A stretch of DNA of 64,000 bases from UJ101 sp965262705 (lineage in GTDB: Bacteria > Bacteroidota > Bacteroidia > Flavobacteriales > UJ101): NCBI GenBank assembly GCA_965262705.1, contig OZ253556.1, positions 1,240,001 through 1,304,000 on the forward strand, written 5' to 3'. Below the pieces are notes generated by a model. The model was not told the origin of the DNA. It made no database searches and saw nothing but the letters and a program-made list of their open reading frames with translations. Below, one piece after another: positions 37,496 to 45,531 of this stretch. Numbering within the stretch: position 1 is the stretch's first letter; every line of letters begins with the position of its first letter. A program made the translations under genes and the position numbers.

Positions 37496-38014
37496 TTAAG
37501 GCTCGTTTAATTCCCTCGAAACACGCATGGCATCTTTTGTTATAGCAATATACCCCGAACGAACAAATTGTAATACCCCAAAATCTTGTAGTTCTTGTAA
37601 CAGTTCTTCTGTTTCTTTAACGTGGCCTGTTTTTTCTATAATAACAAAATCTTTATTCACAGAAACGATGCTCGCATGACTTTGCCGAACAATAGATTCA
37701 ATCGATTTTTTTTGCTGATCTGCTTTTTCTAATGATATTTTATATAAAGCAATTTCTTGAAAAATTGTATCGTTATGCTCGTGATAAAACGTCCGAATCA
37801 CGTCAATTTGTTTTTCTAACTGCGGGAGTAATTTTTTTAGCTGCTCTTCGGTTTCAAAAACTGAAATAGTAAACTTATGAACATTTTTTATTTCTGATTT
37901 TGAGGCAGTTAAACTATCTATATTTATCTGTCTTCGTGTAAAAATATTGGTGATTCGATTGACTAATCCCAAATGATTTTCTGTATATATCGTTAAGAAA
38001 AAATTCTTTTTCAT
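37496..38014 (-). CDS. ilvN: Acetolactate synthase small (regulatory) subunit
   Basis: Stabilises the catalytic subunit and carries the valine feedback site. It has 172 residues. The N-terminal ACT domain is complete (FLTIYTENHLGLVNRITNIFTRRQINIDSLTAS) and a C-terminal ferredoxin-like domain follows (ALYKISLEKADQQKKSI to GVLQFVRSGYIAITK). It lies 20 bp after ilvB in the operon ilvD-ilvB-ilvN; ilvC, which often follows in relatives, is not here. Confidence 0.96.
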   Translation of the reverse strand: MKKNFFLTIYTENHLGLVNRITNIFTRRQINIDSLTASKSEIKNVHKFTISVFETEEQLKKLLPQLEKQIDVIRTFYHEHNDTIFQEIALYKISLEKADQQKKSIESIVRQSHASIVSVNKDFVIIEKTGHVKETEELLQELQDFGVLQFVRSGYIAITKDAMRVSRELNEP

Positions 38015-38034
38015 GTTTATTATTTTTTTGGTTC

Positions 38035-39720
38035 TTATTTTAACCGCATTTCATCTACTGCTGAGCCGGTAGGCATCATAGGGAAAACATTATCTTCTTT
38101 TTCTACCATAATCTCTAACAAGTAAGCCCCTTCGGTGTTCAAAAAAACTTTAATAGCATCTTCTAAATCGATTCTTTTATTGACTGAATTAGCCTTAATT
38201 CCATAAGATTCTCCTAATTTTACTAAATTAGGACTTTTGATAGAAGTGAAAGAATAACGGTTATCAAAAAATAATTCCTGCCATTGACGTACCATTCCGA
38301 GAAATTGATTGTTGAGCACTAATATTTTTAAATTAAGCTGCTCTTGCGCTATTGTTCCCAGCTCTTGAATATTCATCTGAAAACCTCCGTCTCCTGAAAC
38401 CGAAATTACTTGTCGGTCGGGCGCACCTAATTTTGCTCCAATTCCTGCAGGTAAGCTAAAGCCCATACTTCCTAATCCGCCAGACTGTATATTACTTCTA
38501 TGAGAATTAAACTTAAAATAACGTGAAGCAACCATTTGATGCTGTCCCACGTCAAGAGTCAAAACAGCATCCTCGGCTTTATATCGATTAATTAAATCAA
38601 TCACCTCACTCATTAATATTCCTTCGGTTGAGGGATTTAAGTCATGTTGAATCACCTGATTGTACTCCTTTTGTTGTAAAGACTTAAATTGTGCATACCA
38701 CCGGGTATAATCTTTTTTCTTTACCTTATTCATAAGCATAGGAAGAGATTGTTTACAATTTCCCAAAACAGCAACATCTGGCGTTATAATTTTATTGATT
38801 TCTGCTGGGTCTAATTCCAGATGAATTATTTTTGCCTGTCGGGCATATTTTTCTACATTTCCAGTTACTCGATCATCAAAACGCATTCCTATAGCAATTA
38901 AGACATCACATTGATTTGTCAAAAGATTGGTGGCATAATTACCATGCATTCCCAGCATCCCCATATTCTGCGGATGCTTCGTAGGAATATTTTGTGCGCC
39001 CAGCAGGGTCCAAGCGACCGGAATCCCTGATTTTTCAACAAAAGAAAGAAACTCTTTTTCTGCATGAGCTAACGTAACGCCTTGCCCAGCGAGTATATAG
39101 GGTTTTTCCGCTTCGTTAATTAATTGAGCGGCGTCATCTATTTTTCTATCGTCAATCTCCGGAGTACTTTTATAACTGCGAACACGGGTGCATTTTTTAT
39201 AATCAAAATCTGTTTCTGAAAATTGAGCATCTTTTGTAATATCAATTAATACCGGACCTGGTCGCCCGCTTTTAGCTATATAGAACGCTTTAGCTATTGT
39301 AGGGGCAATATCTTCAGGTTTTGTTACTAGTATGTTCCACTTGGTAACCGGGGTAGAGATGCCGATAATATCTGTTTCCTGAAAAGCATCTGTACCCAAT
39401 AATTTTTTAGCCACCTGCCCAGTAATGCACACGACAGGTGTGCTATCAATCATGGCATCGGCTAATCCGGTAATTAAGTTTGTAGCTCCGGGGCCTGAGG
39501 TCGCAAAACAAACCCCAGTTTTCCCAGATACACGCGCATATCCCTGAGCGGCGTAAATAGCTCCCTGCTCATGACGTGCCAGCACATGATGTATCTGATC
39601 CAGATATTGATACAATTTATCATAAACGGGCATAATAGCTCCACCGGGATAACCAAAAATAGTATTAACGTTCTCTTCTATAAGCGATTTTATAACGACT
39701 TCTGATCCTGCTATTTTCAT
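38035..39720 (-). CDS. ilvB: Acetolactate synthase large (catalytic) subunit
   Basis: A thiamine-diphosphate and FAD enzyme that makes acetolactate or acetohydroxybutyrate, the first common step to valine, leucine and isoleucine. It has 561 residues. The cofactor-activating Glu is E51 in ARHEQGAIYAAQGYAR. GDG (443-445) followed by Asn-Asn (470-471) is the thiamine/Mg motif. The middle FAD domain contains GMLGMHG (about 254-260). The reading frame is intact. It is preceded by ilvD with a 35-bp gap. No leader peptide with Ile/Val/Leu codons was found upstream of the operon. Confidence 0.97.
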   Translation of the reverse strand: MKIAGSEVVIKSLIEENVNTIFGYPGGAIMPVYDKLYQYLDQIHHVLARHEQGAIYAAQGYARVSGKTGVCFATSGPGATNLITGLADAMIDSTPVVCITGQVAKKLLGTDAFQETDIIGISTPVTKWNILVTKPEDIAPTIAKAFYIAKSGRPGPVLIDITKDAQFSETDFDYKKCTRVRSYKSTPEIDDRKIDDAAQLINEAEKPYILAGQGVTLAHAEKEFLSFVEKSGIPVAWTLLGAQNIPTKHPQNMGMLGMHGNYATNLLTNQCDVLIAIGMRFDDRVTGNVEKYARQAKIIHLELDPAEINKIITPDVAVLGNCKQSLPMLMNKVKKKDYTRWYAQFKSLQQKEYNQVIQHDLNPSTEGILMSEVIDLINRYKAEDAVLTLDVGQHQMVASRYFKFNSHRSNIQSGGLGSMGFSLPAGIGAKLGAPDRQVISVSGDGGFQMNIQELGTIAQEQLNLKILVLNNQFLGMVRQWQELFFDNRYSFTSIKSPNLVKLGESYGIKANSVNKRIDLEDAIKVFLNTEGAYLLEIMVEKEDNVFPMMPTGSAVDEMRLK

Positions 39721-39755
39721 AGTTTATTCATTTTTATAAGTAAACTTGTTCTATT

Positions 39756-41435
39756 TTAAAATTGATCGGTAACACAACCTTGAGAAGCCGACGCTACCGT
39801 TTTAGCATATTTATATAAGTAACCTTGAGAAACTTTTAGAGGGGGGGCTGTCCACCGGGCTTTTCTTTTTTCTAATTCTTCATTAGAAAGAGCAACTTCA
39901 ATCGTATTGTTAACCGAATCAATCGTAATTTTATCTCCTTCCTTAAGTAAGCCTATCATTCCTCCATTCTGCGCTTCAGGAGTAATATGCCCTACTACAA
40001 AGCCATGAGACCCTCCTGAAAAACGGCCATCAGTAATCAGTGCTACCTCCTTCTCTAATCCTTTTCCTACTATAGCTGCAGTAGGTTTTAGCATTTCCGG
40101 CATTCCCGGTCCGCCTTTCGGTCCTACATATCGTATAACAATGACATTTCCGTTTTTTATTTTATTTGAAAGAATGGCCTGATTAGCTTCCTCTTCGCTA
40201 TCATATACTTTGGCAGTCCCTTCAAAACGAGACCCTTCTTTACCTGTAATTTTAGCTACGGCGCCTTCTTCTGCTAAGTTTCCGAATAATATTTGCAAGT
40301 GTCCGTCTTTTTTCAAAGGGTTTTCCAAAGGTCTTATTACCTCTTGTTCAAAATTGATTTCAGCTATCCCAGCTAAATTTTCTGAAAGTGTTTTCCCGGT
40401 AACCGTAATACATTTCGGATGCAGGTATCCTTTATTTAAAAGATATTTCATCACAGCCGGTGTACCGCCTATGTTAAAAATATCTTCCATCAAAAATTTT
40501 CCGCTCGGCTTTAAATCAGCCAATAAGGGGACTCGGTGGTTAATTTTTTGAAAATCTTGTATTTTTAGATCAATGTTGCCCGTTCGAGCAATAGCTAATA
40601 GATGAAGTACCAAATTGGTTGAACCGCCCAGGGCAATGGCAACCGTAATCGCATTTTCAAGCGATTTTTTGGTTACGATATCCTTAGGTACGATATTATT
40701 CTTTAAAAGATTTTCAATCGCAATTGCTGCGAGACGGCATTCGTTATTTTTTTCTATGCTGACTGCGGGTGAGGAGGAGGAGTAAGGCAGGGTCATTCCC
40801 ATAGCTTCTAAAGCAACTGCCATAGTATTCGCCGTGTACATACCTCCACAAGCGCCTTGCCCGGGGCAGGCATTTTTAACAATTTCCCGAAAATCTTTGT
40901 CTGAAATATTACCGGCATTACGTGCGCCCAATGCTTCAAAAGAGGAGACAATATTTAACTTTTTTCCTTTGTAAAAGCCTGATTTTATAGTCCCCCCGTA
41001 AATAATCAGTGCAGGCCTGTTGAGCCTAAGTAAAGCTATCAAACATCCGGGCATATTTTTATCGCACCCCGGAATAGCTACTAAGGCATCATAATGCTGT
41101 GCTGCGGTTAGTGCCTCAATGCTATCTGCGATAATTTCGCGCGAAGGCAGGGAATAGCGCATTCCCGGCGTACCCATAGACATTCCATCGCTCACTCCGA
41201 TAGTAGTAAATTGAAGCCCGATTAAATCTTTTTCCTGTATAGCCTTCTTGACCTCGTTGCCTAATTCATTTAAGTGCATGTTACAGGGGTTGCCCTCATA
41301 CCCGTTGCTAACAATACCTACCTGAGGTTTTTTTAAATCTTCTTCTGTTAATCCAATGGCATGAAGCATGGATTGAGCCGCGGGCAGCGTATCGTTCTGT
41401 GTAATCTTGCTGCTATGTCGATTTAACTTTAGCAT
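39756..41435 (-). CDS. ilvD: Dihydroxy-acid dehydratase
   Basis: An iron-sulfur enzyme that makes the keto acid precursors of valine and isoleucine. From the start at 41435 it has 559 residues (MLKLNRHSSKITQNDTLPA). The open frame extends 14 codons upstream to 41477, but that part (MLFYVFCKELNNI) is MITE-like sequence. Cluster cysteines are present in GCDKNMPGC and ACPGQGACGGMYTANTM, together with the Lys region GGSTNLVLHLLAIA and the C-terminal DGRFSGGSHGFVVGHITPEA. First gene of ilvD-ilvB-ilvN. Confidence 0.97.
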   Translation of the reverse strand: MLKLNRHSSKITQNDTLPAAQSMLHAIGLTEEDLKKPQVGIVSNGYEGNPCNMHLNELGNEVKKAIQEKDLIGLQFTTIGVSDGMSMGTPGMRYSLPSREIIADSIEALTAAQHYDALVAIPGCDKNMPGCLIALLRLNRPALIIYGGTIKSGFYKGKKLNIVSSFEALGARNAGNISDKDFREIVKNACPGQGACGGMYTANTMAVALEAMGMTLPYSSSSPAVSIEKNNECRLAAIAIENLLKNNIVPKDIVTKKSLENAITVAIALGGSTNLVLHLLAIARTGNIDLKIQDFQKINHRVPLLADLKPSGKFLMEDIFNIGGTPAVMKYLLNKGYLHPKCITVTGKTLSENLAGIAEINFEQEVIRPLENPLKKDGHLQILFGNLAEEGAVAKITGKEGSRFEGTAKVYDSEEEANQAILSNKIKNGNVIVIRYVGPKGGPGMPEMLKPTAAIVGKGLEKEVALITDGRFSGGSHGFVVGHITPEAQNGGMIGLLKEGDKITIDSVNNTIEVALSNEELEKRKARWTAPPLKVSQGYLYKYAKTVASASQGCVTDQF

Positions 41436-41593
41436 TAAAATATTATTTAATTCTTTGCAAAATACATAGAAAAGCATAAAAACTTTGAACTTTAGCTCAC
41501 GCTGGCTTGAAGTTCATTTTCTTTCAGCGTTGTATTTTATTATCAAAATGGTTTTTGCAAAGCGTTGTTTTTACAAAAAATTATATAATAATA

Positions 41594-41649
41594 GAGCCCT
41601 TTAGCTCCCGCTGATTTGCAGTTGATAGAGTGCTTTGTGCAAAGGGCTC
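41594..41649. repeat. Short palindromic element GAGCCCTTTAGC...GCAAAGGGCTC
   Basis: 56 bp with arms GAGCCCTTT and AAAGGGCTC. A relative of the 80-bp element at 45430 that lacks most of the interior. The stretch 41436-41593 before it holds MITE debris and nothing else visible. Confidence 0.75.
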
Positions 41650-41676
41650 ATTATTAACAAATTTAATAAATAAAAT

Positions 41677-41841
41677 GAGACCTATTGCAGAACACATAAA
41701 AAAGTATGAAAAAGAAAGCATTTAGCTTCAAACTGCTTCCTTCTCAAAAAATTAAAATCCTCACAACCCAAAGGTTGCTCGGGGGTTTAATTTTTATCGG
41801 GCGTTGCATTTTTTTGCTAAAGTGCTTTTTGAAACGGTCTC
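41677..41841. mobile_element. MITE copy with target duplication AAAAT
   Basis: 165 bp from GAGACCTATTGCA to GAAACGGTCTC (one base changed in each end). AAAAT is repeated exactly at 41672-41676 and 41842-41846. Confidence 0.93.
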
Positions 41842-41916
41842 AAAATTATTAAAATAATCGCTAATGTAAAAAATGTTTTTAGATATTGAAGAAGTTTCAA
41901 GGATAAAAATTTTATT

Positions 41917-42125
41917 GAGACCGTTGCAGAATATATAAAAAAATATGAAAAAGAAAGCATCTAACTTCAAACGGCTTCCTTACTTCGGCTGTGCTCAGCA
42001 ACCATATCAAAAAATTAAAATCCTCACAACCATTAGGTTGCTCCGGGATTTAATTTTAGCTTACGCTGACTTGCAGTTCCTCGTGCGTTGCATTTTTTTG
42101 TTAGAGTGCTTTTTGCAACGGTCTC
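41917..42125. mobile_element. MITE copy with target duplication TTATT and two inserted modules
   Basis: 209 bp, ends GAGACCGTTGCA and TGCAACGGTCTC, TTATT repeated exactly at 41912-41916 and 42126-42130. Extra length comes from a CGGCTGTGCTCAGCAACC segment and an AGCTTACGCTGACTTGCAGTTC segment that simple copies lack. Confidence 0.93.
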
Positions 42126-42199
42126 TTATTGCCCTATATAAAAATGGCGGCGATCATAAAAAATTAGCATAGGATTGGCCTCGTTATAATATAAAATTG

Positions 42200-42207
42200 T
42201 AATTTTG
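42200..42207 (+). promoter_or_regulatory. Candidate -7 promoter box TAATTTTG of the bamD operon
   Basis: Matches TAnnTTTG. A TTGG at 42173-42176 could be the -33 element. The bamD ATG is only 4 bp after the box, so this transcript would be leaderless or use another start. Confidence 0.4.
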
Positions 42208-42211
42208 CAAA

Positions 42212-43012
42212 ATGTCAATTATTAGAATCATTGTTCCTGTTTTATCACTGCTTGTATTACTAGGTTGTAATAAGGCGTTTGAACAAGCAATGAAAGGTAC
42301 AAATAAGGAAGAAATAATTAAATTGGCTAAAATGTATCATAGTCAGGGGAAATACCGGCAAACCAGTGAACTTTTACGACATGTTACGCCGATGGTACTT
42401 GGAACAAAATTATCACAAAAAGTACTATATATGGCCGCGCAAAACTCATTTGATGATAAAAATTATTTATTATCTGCTACACGATTTAAAAATTTCGCAC
42501 AGAATAATCCTTCAGATTCGCTTGCGGAAAGGGCGTGGTTTATGGCTGCGAAATCTTATTATCTTAATTCCCCGCCTTATAATTTAGACCAGTCAGATAC
42601 CGATGAAGCTATCAAATTGATTCAGGATTATATTAATCGATATCCTAATGTTGAACATGTAGCAGAAGCGAATAATTATATTGTTGAATTACGAAATAAA
42701 TTAGATAGAAAGGGCTATGAAAATGCCCTGTCTTACTATAAAACGGGCAGGTATAAATCGGCTATAGTTGCTTTACAATCCTTTATTGAAAATTATTCTT
42801 ACTCTAAGTATCGAGAGGAAGCCTATATTAATTTATTACGTGCCCGGCATGAAGTCGCAATCAATAGTATTCCTGAAAAAAAACGTTCTCGCCTGATTGA
42901 AGCCAATACAGTTTACAAGCGATTGAACCAATTGTATCCTCAATCAAAGTACTTAAAAGAAGCAGGAAAACTAAATAGCAATATTTTAAAAGAATTAAAA
43001 ACGTATAATTAA
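42212..43012 (+). CDS. bamD: Outer-membrane assembly lipoprotein BamD
   Basis: Part of the BAM complex that inserts barrel proteins into the outer membrane; it acts on the periplasmic face. The lipoprotein signal ends in LLVLLGC with lipid Cys19. TPR repeats fill residues 30-250 (AKMYHSQGKYRQTSELL, AARFKN-type RFKNFAQNNPSDSLAERAWFMAAKSYY, YYKTGRYKSAIVALQSFIENYSYSKYREEAYINLLRA). At 266 residues it is normal. First gene of the bamD-rpoZ-coaBC-DUF4835-recN block that is common in Bacteroidota; rpoZ begins 4 bp after its stop. Confidence 0.95.
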   Translation: MSIIRIIVPVLSLLVLLGCNKAFEQAMKGTNKEEIIKLAKMYHSQGKYRQTSELLRHVTPMVLGTKLSQKVLYMAAQNSFDDKNYLLSATRFKNFAQNNPSDSLAERAWFMAAKSYYLNSPPYNLDQSDTDEAIKLIQDYINRYPNVEHVAEANNYIVELRNKLDRKGYENALSYYKTGRYKSAIVALQSFIENYSYSKYREEAYINLLRARHEVAINSIPEKKRSRLIEANTVYKRLNQLYPQSKYLKEAGKLNSNILKELKTYN

Positions 43013-43016
43013 AATT

Positions 43017-43337
43017 ATGAATTATAAAAAATATAAAGTTCCTAAAAACACGGTAGCCACAGACAGGCTGAAAGTGGAAAAAACAACAGATAATCTTTAT
43101 GAGTCGGTCGTAATCATAGCTAAGCGGGCTCAGCAGATTGGTAACGAGATAAAAATGGAACTTTCACAGAAATTAAATGAGTTTGCTTTTCATAATGAGG
43201 GATTGGAAGAAGTATTTGAAAATGGAGAACAAATCGAAGTCTCTAAATTTTATGAAAAATTACCTAAGCCTACACAAATAGCTTTGCAGGAATGGCTGGA
43301 CGATGAAATTTATTATCGAAAGTCAAATGATGAATAA
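43017..43337 (+). CDS. rpoZ: DNA-directed RNA polymerase omega subunit (Rpb6-like)
   Basis: A small subunit that helps fold and hold the beta-prime subunit. The 106-residue protein shows TTDNLYESVVIIAKRAQQIGNEIKMELSQKLNEFA, the omega/Rpb6 core, and an acidic tail. The place between bamD and coaBC is the usual one in this phylum. Its end overlaps the start of coaBC by 8-11 bp, which suggests translational coupling. Confidence 0.92.
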   Translation: MNYKKYKVPKNTVATDRLKVEKTTDNLYESVVIIAKRAQQIGNEIKMELSQKLNEFAFHNEGLEEVFENGEQIEVSKFYEKLPKPTQIALQEWLDDEIYYRKSNDE

Positions 43338-44532
43338 TCGATTATCATTAAAAAACAAAAAAATATTACTGGGAATAACCGGAGGAATAGCAGCTTATAA
43401 AGTTGCTTTTTTGGTTAGACTTTTAATAAAGGAAGAATGTGAGGTTCAGGTTATTATGACTGAATCTGCTCAACAATTTATCACACCTCTGACCTTGTCT
43501 ACTTTATCAAAAAAAGAAGTAAAAACAGATTGGATATTGGGTAATCAATGGAATAATCATGTAGAATTAGGTAAGTGGGCTGACTTATTTATTATCGTTC
43601 CTTTAACCTTGCACTCGCTTGGAAAAATGGCAAATGGATTATGTGATAATTTATTATTGGCGACTTATTTCTCCGCTAAATGCCCCGTGTTATTTGCTCC
43701 GGCAATGGATTTGGACATGTATAAACATCCTGTAACAGCAAGCAATATTGAAAAATTAATTTCTTACGGTAATCTTTTTGTCGAACCGCAGGAAGGCGAC
43801 CTTGCAAGCGGACTCGTCGGCAAAGGGCGAATGGCTGAACCAGAAGATATTATGGCTAAGGTTTATCATTTTTTTAATCATACGCTGCCGTTAAAAGGGA
43901 AAAAAGTACTCATCTCTGCAGGACCTACGTATGAAAAAATAGACCCTGTACGGTTCCTTGGTAATCTTTCTACAGGAAAAATGGGATATGCCCTGGCAGA
44001 ACAAGCGTGTAATTTAGGCGCACAGGTAACTTTAGTTTCAGGTCCTTCTTATCAGAAAATAATTGAGAATAAACAGTTAAAAAAAATAGAAGTAACTTCG
44101 GCACAGGAAATGTTTGAAGTGATTGAATCTTTTTATAAAACACAAGACATTATTATTATGACGGCTGCAGTGGCAGACTATCGTCCGAAGGAAAAGGCAG
44201 CATATAAGATAAAAAAACAATCGAAAGAAATGTCCATTGAGTTGGAGCGCGCTCCGGATATATTGAAAGTATTAGGTGAAAAAAAACAGCATCAATTATT
44301 GGTAGGGTTTGCTTTAGAAACGGATAACGAAGAGCAAAATGCGCTTGAAAAATTAAAGCGTAAAAATTTGGATTATATTGTATTAAATAGTTTAAGGGAA
44401 AAAGGTGCTGGGCCTGAAAGTAATACGAATAAAGTTATAATATTCAATCGGGCAGGGGAGAAAAAAGTGGTTGCATTAAAATCAAAAAAAGAAGTAGCAC
44501 TCGATATATTAAATACGATTACTAAAAAATGA
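43327..44532 (+). CDS. coaBC: Bifunctional CoaBC (phosphopantothenoylcysteine synthetase/decarboxylase)
   Basis: Makes 4'-phosphopantetheine for coenzyme A in two steps. The N-terminal flavoprotein decarboxylase (about 1-180) has GITGGIAAYK, NNHVELGKWAD with the active-site His, and FAPAMDLDMY. The loop that carries an active-site Cys in E. coli reads LASGLVGKGRM here, with Ser in place of Cys; I believe this is normal for the phylum. The C-terminal synthetase has SAGPTYEKIDPVRFLGNLSTGKMGYALAE and MTAAVADYRPK. The start is at 43327 or 43330 (two ATG in a row); the open frame begins at 43303 inside rpoZ. DUF4835 overlaps the end by 4 bp. Confidence 0.95.
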   Translation: MMNNRLSLKNKKILLGITGGIAAYKVAFLVRLLIKEECEVQVIMTESAQQFITPLTLSTLSKKEVKTDWILGNQWNNHVELGKWADLFIIVPLTLHSLGKMANGLCDNLLLATYFSAKCPVLFAPAMDLDMYKHPVTASNIEKLISYGNLFVEPQEGDLASGLVGKGRMAEPEDIMAKVYHFFNHTLPLKGKKVLISAGPTYEKIDPVRFLGNLSTGKMGYALAEQACNLGAQVTLVSGPSYQKIIENKQLKKIEVTSAQEMFEVIESFYKTQDIIIMTAAVADYRPKEKAAYKIKKQSKEMSIELERAPDILKVLGEKKQHQLLVGFALETDNEEQNALEKLKRKNLDYIVLNSLREKGAGPESNTNKVIIFNRAGEKKVVALKSKKEVALDILNTITKK

Positions 44533-45428
44533 AAAGAATACTTTATCTGATAGGATTTTTTTGGATAGGAAATATATTACTTCTTTCTCAAGAATTGAAT
44601 GCGCGGGTAAAGGTGGATTATACACAAGTTCAGTCTTCTAATAATCAAGTTTTTAAAACTTTAGAAAAAGAGCTAATAAAGTATATTAATACCACCCGCT
44701 GGACTTCAAGAAATTATAAAATTCAAGAACGAATCGACTGCAATTTTATCATCGTTGTTAATAGCAAAAAAAGTAATAATCAATACGACGCTACGCTTCA
44801 AGTGCAGTCGCGTCGCCCTGTGTATAATTCAGATTATTATTCTCCGATTCTCTCGCTTCAGGATAAAGATTTTAACTTTAAATATACTCAGTTTCAGCCC
44901 CTGACGTTTAATGAGCAAAGATTTACTGGTAATTTGGTTGATGTAATTACTTACTATGTCTATATTGTTTTGGGTTACGATGCTGATACTTTTAAAAAGG
45001 AAGGGGGGACGACTTATTTTGAAAAGGCAAACAAGATTGTAAATAATGCACAACATCAAGGGTATAAAGGATGGAATAGCACAGAGCTGAGTAAAAATCG
45101 CTATCGACTGATTGATAATTTACTAAGCGAAAAATATAAACCGCTTCGCAGTATACTATATAGTTATCACCGTTTAGGATTAGATCAAATGTCAAGCGAT
45201 AAGAGAAAAGCGAAAACTTTAATCGCCAACAATTTAGAATCTTTGAAATCATATCATGGTCAAACAGCTTTTGCCTATGTATTAGATATTTTTTTGAGCA
45301 CAAAACAAGATGAGATACCAAAGGTACTAAGCGGAGGCGAATCGATTAACAAAAATATGAATGGAATAAAGAATTTGCTTATTCACTTAATGCCCTCTTT
45401 ATCCGATAGATGGAATAAAATCAAATAA
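44529..45428 (+). CDS. DUF4835 family protein
   Basis: A 299-residue exported protein of unknown function that is conserved at this position in Bacteroidota. The N-terminus MKRILYLIGFFWIGNILLLSQ is a signal peptide. YTQVQSSNNQVFKTLEKELIKYINTTRWTS and LQVQSRRPVYNSDYYSPILSLQDKDFNFKY are family hallmarks. The start overlaps the coaBC stop (ATGA). The TAA stop lies within the target duplication ATAAC of a short repeat element. Confidence 0.9.
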   Translation: MKRILYLIGFFWIGNILLLSQELNARVKVDYTQVQSSNNQVFKTLEKELIKYINTTRWTSRNYKIQERIDCNFIIVVNSKKSNNQYDATLQVQSRRPVYNSDYYSPILSLQDKDFNFKYTQFQPLTFNEQRFTGNLVDVITYYVYIVLGYDADTFKKEGGTTYFEKANKIVNNAQHQGYKGWNSTELSKNRYRLIDNLLSEKYKPLRSILYSYHRLGLDQMSSDKRKAKTLIANNLESLKSYHGQTAFAYVLDIFLSTKQDEIPKVLSGGESINKNMNGIKNLLIHLMPSLSDRWNKIK

Positions 45429-45429
45429 C

Positions 45430-45509
45430 GAGACCTTTAGCTTCGCTAACTTGCAGTTCAGTTGATAGAGTGCTTTATACAACTGAAAGTCAGTGAAGCT
45501 AAAGGTCTC
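45430..45509. mobile_element. 80-bp palindromic element with target duplication ATAAC
   Basis: Arms GAGACCTTTAGCTTCGCTAACTTGCAG and, inverted, GAGACCTTTAGCTTCACTGACTTTCAG make it almost all stem. ATAAC is repeated exactly at 45425-45429 and 45510-45514. It has the MITE outer bases GAGACC/GGTCTC but a different interior, so it is a second, smaller family moved in the same way. Confidence 0.9.
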
Positions 45510-45531
45510 ATAACCTTAGTTTTTATACGAA

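Noticed and set aside
41436..41676. Ile/Leu/Val leader peptide upstream of ilvD
   Set aside because: I looked for one on the minus strand; only repeat debris and no branched-chain codon run is present.
41945..42120. Conserved small protein starting MKKKASNFKLLPSQ inside MITE copies (also near 15.1, 25.3 and 63.8 kb)
   Set aside because: The frame exists only because the MITE sequence repeats. Insertions and point changes break it in many copies, without signs of codon conservation.
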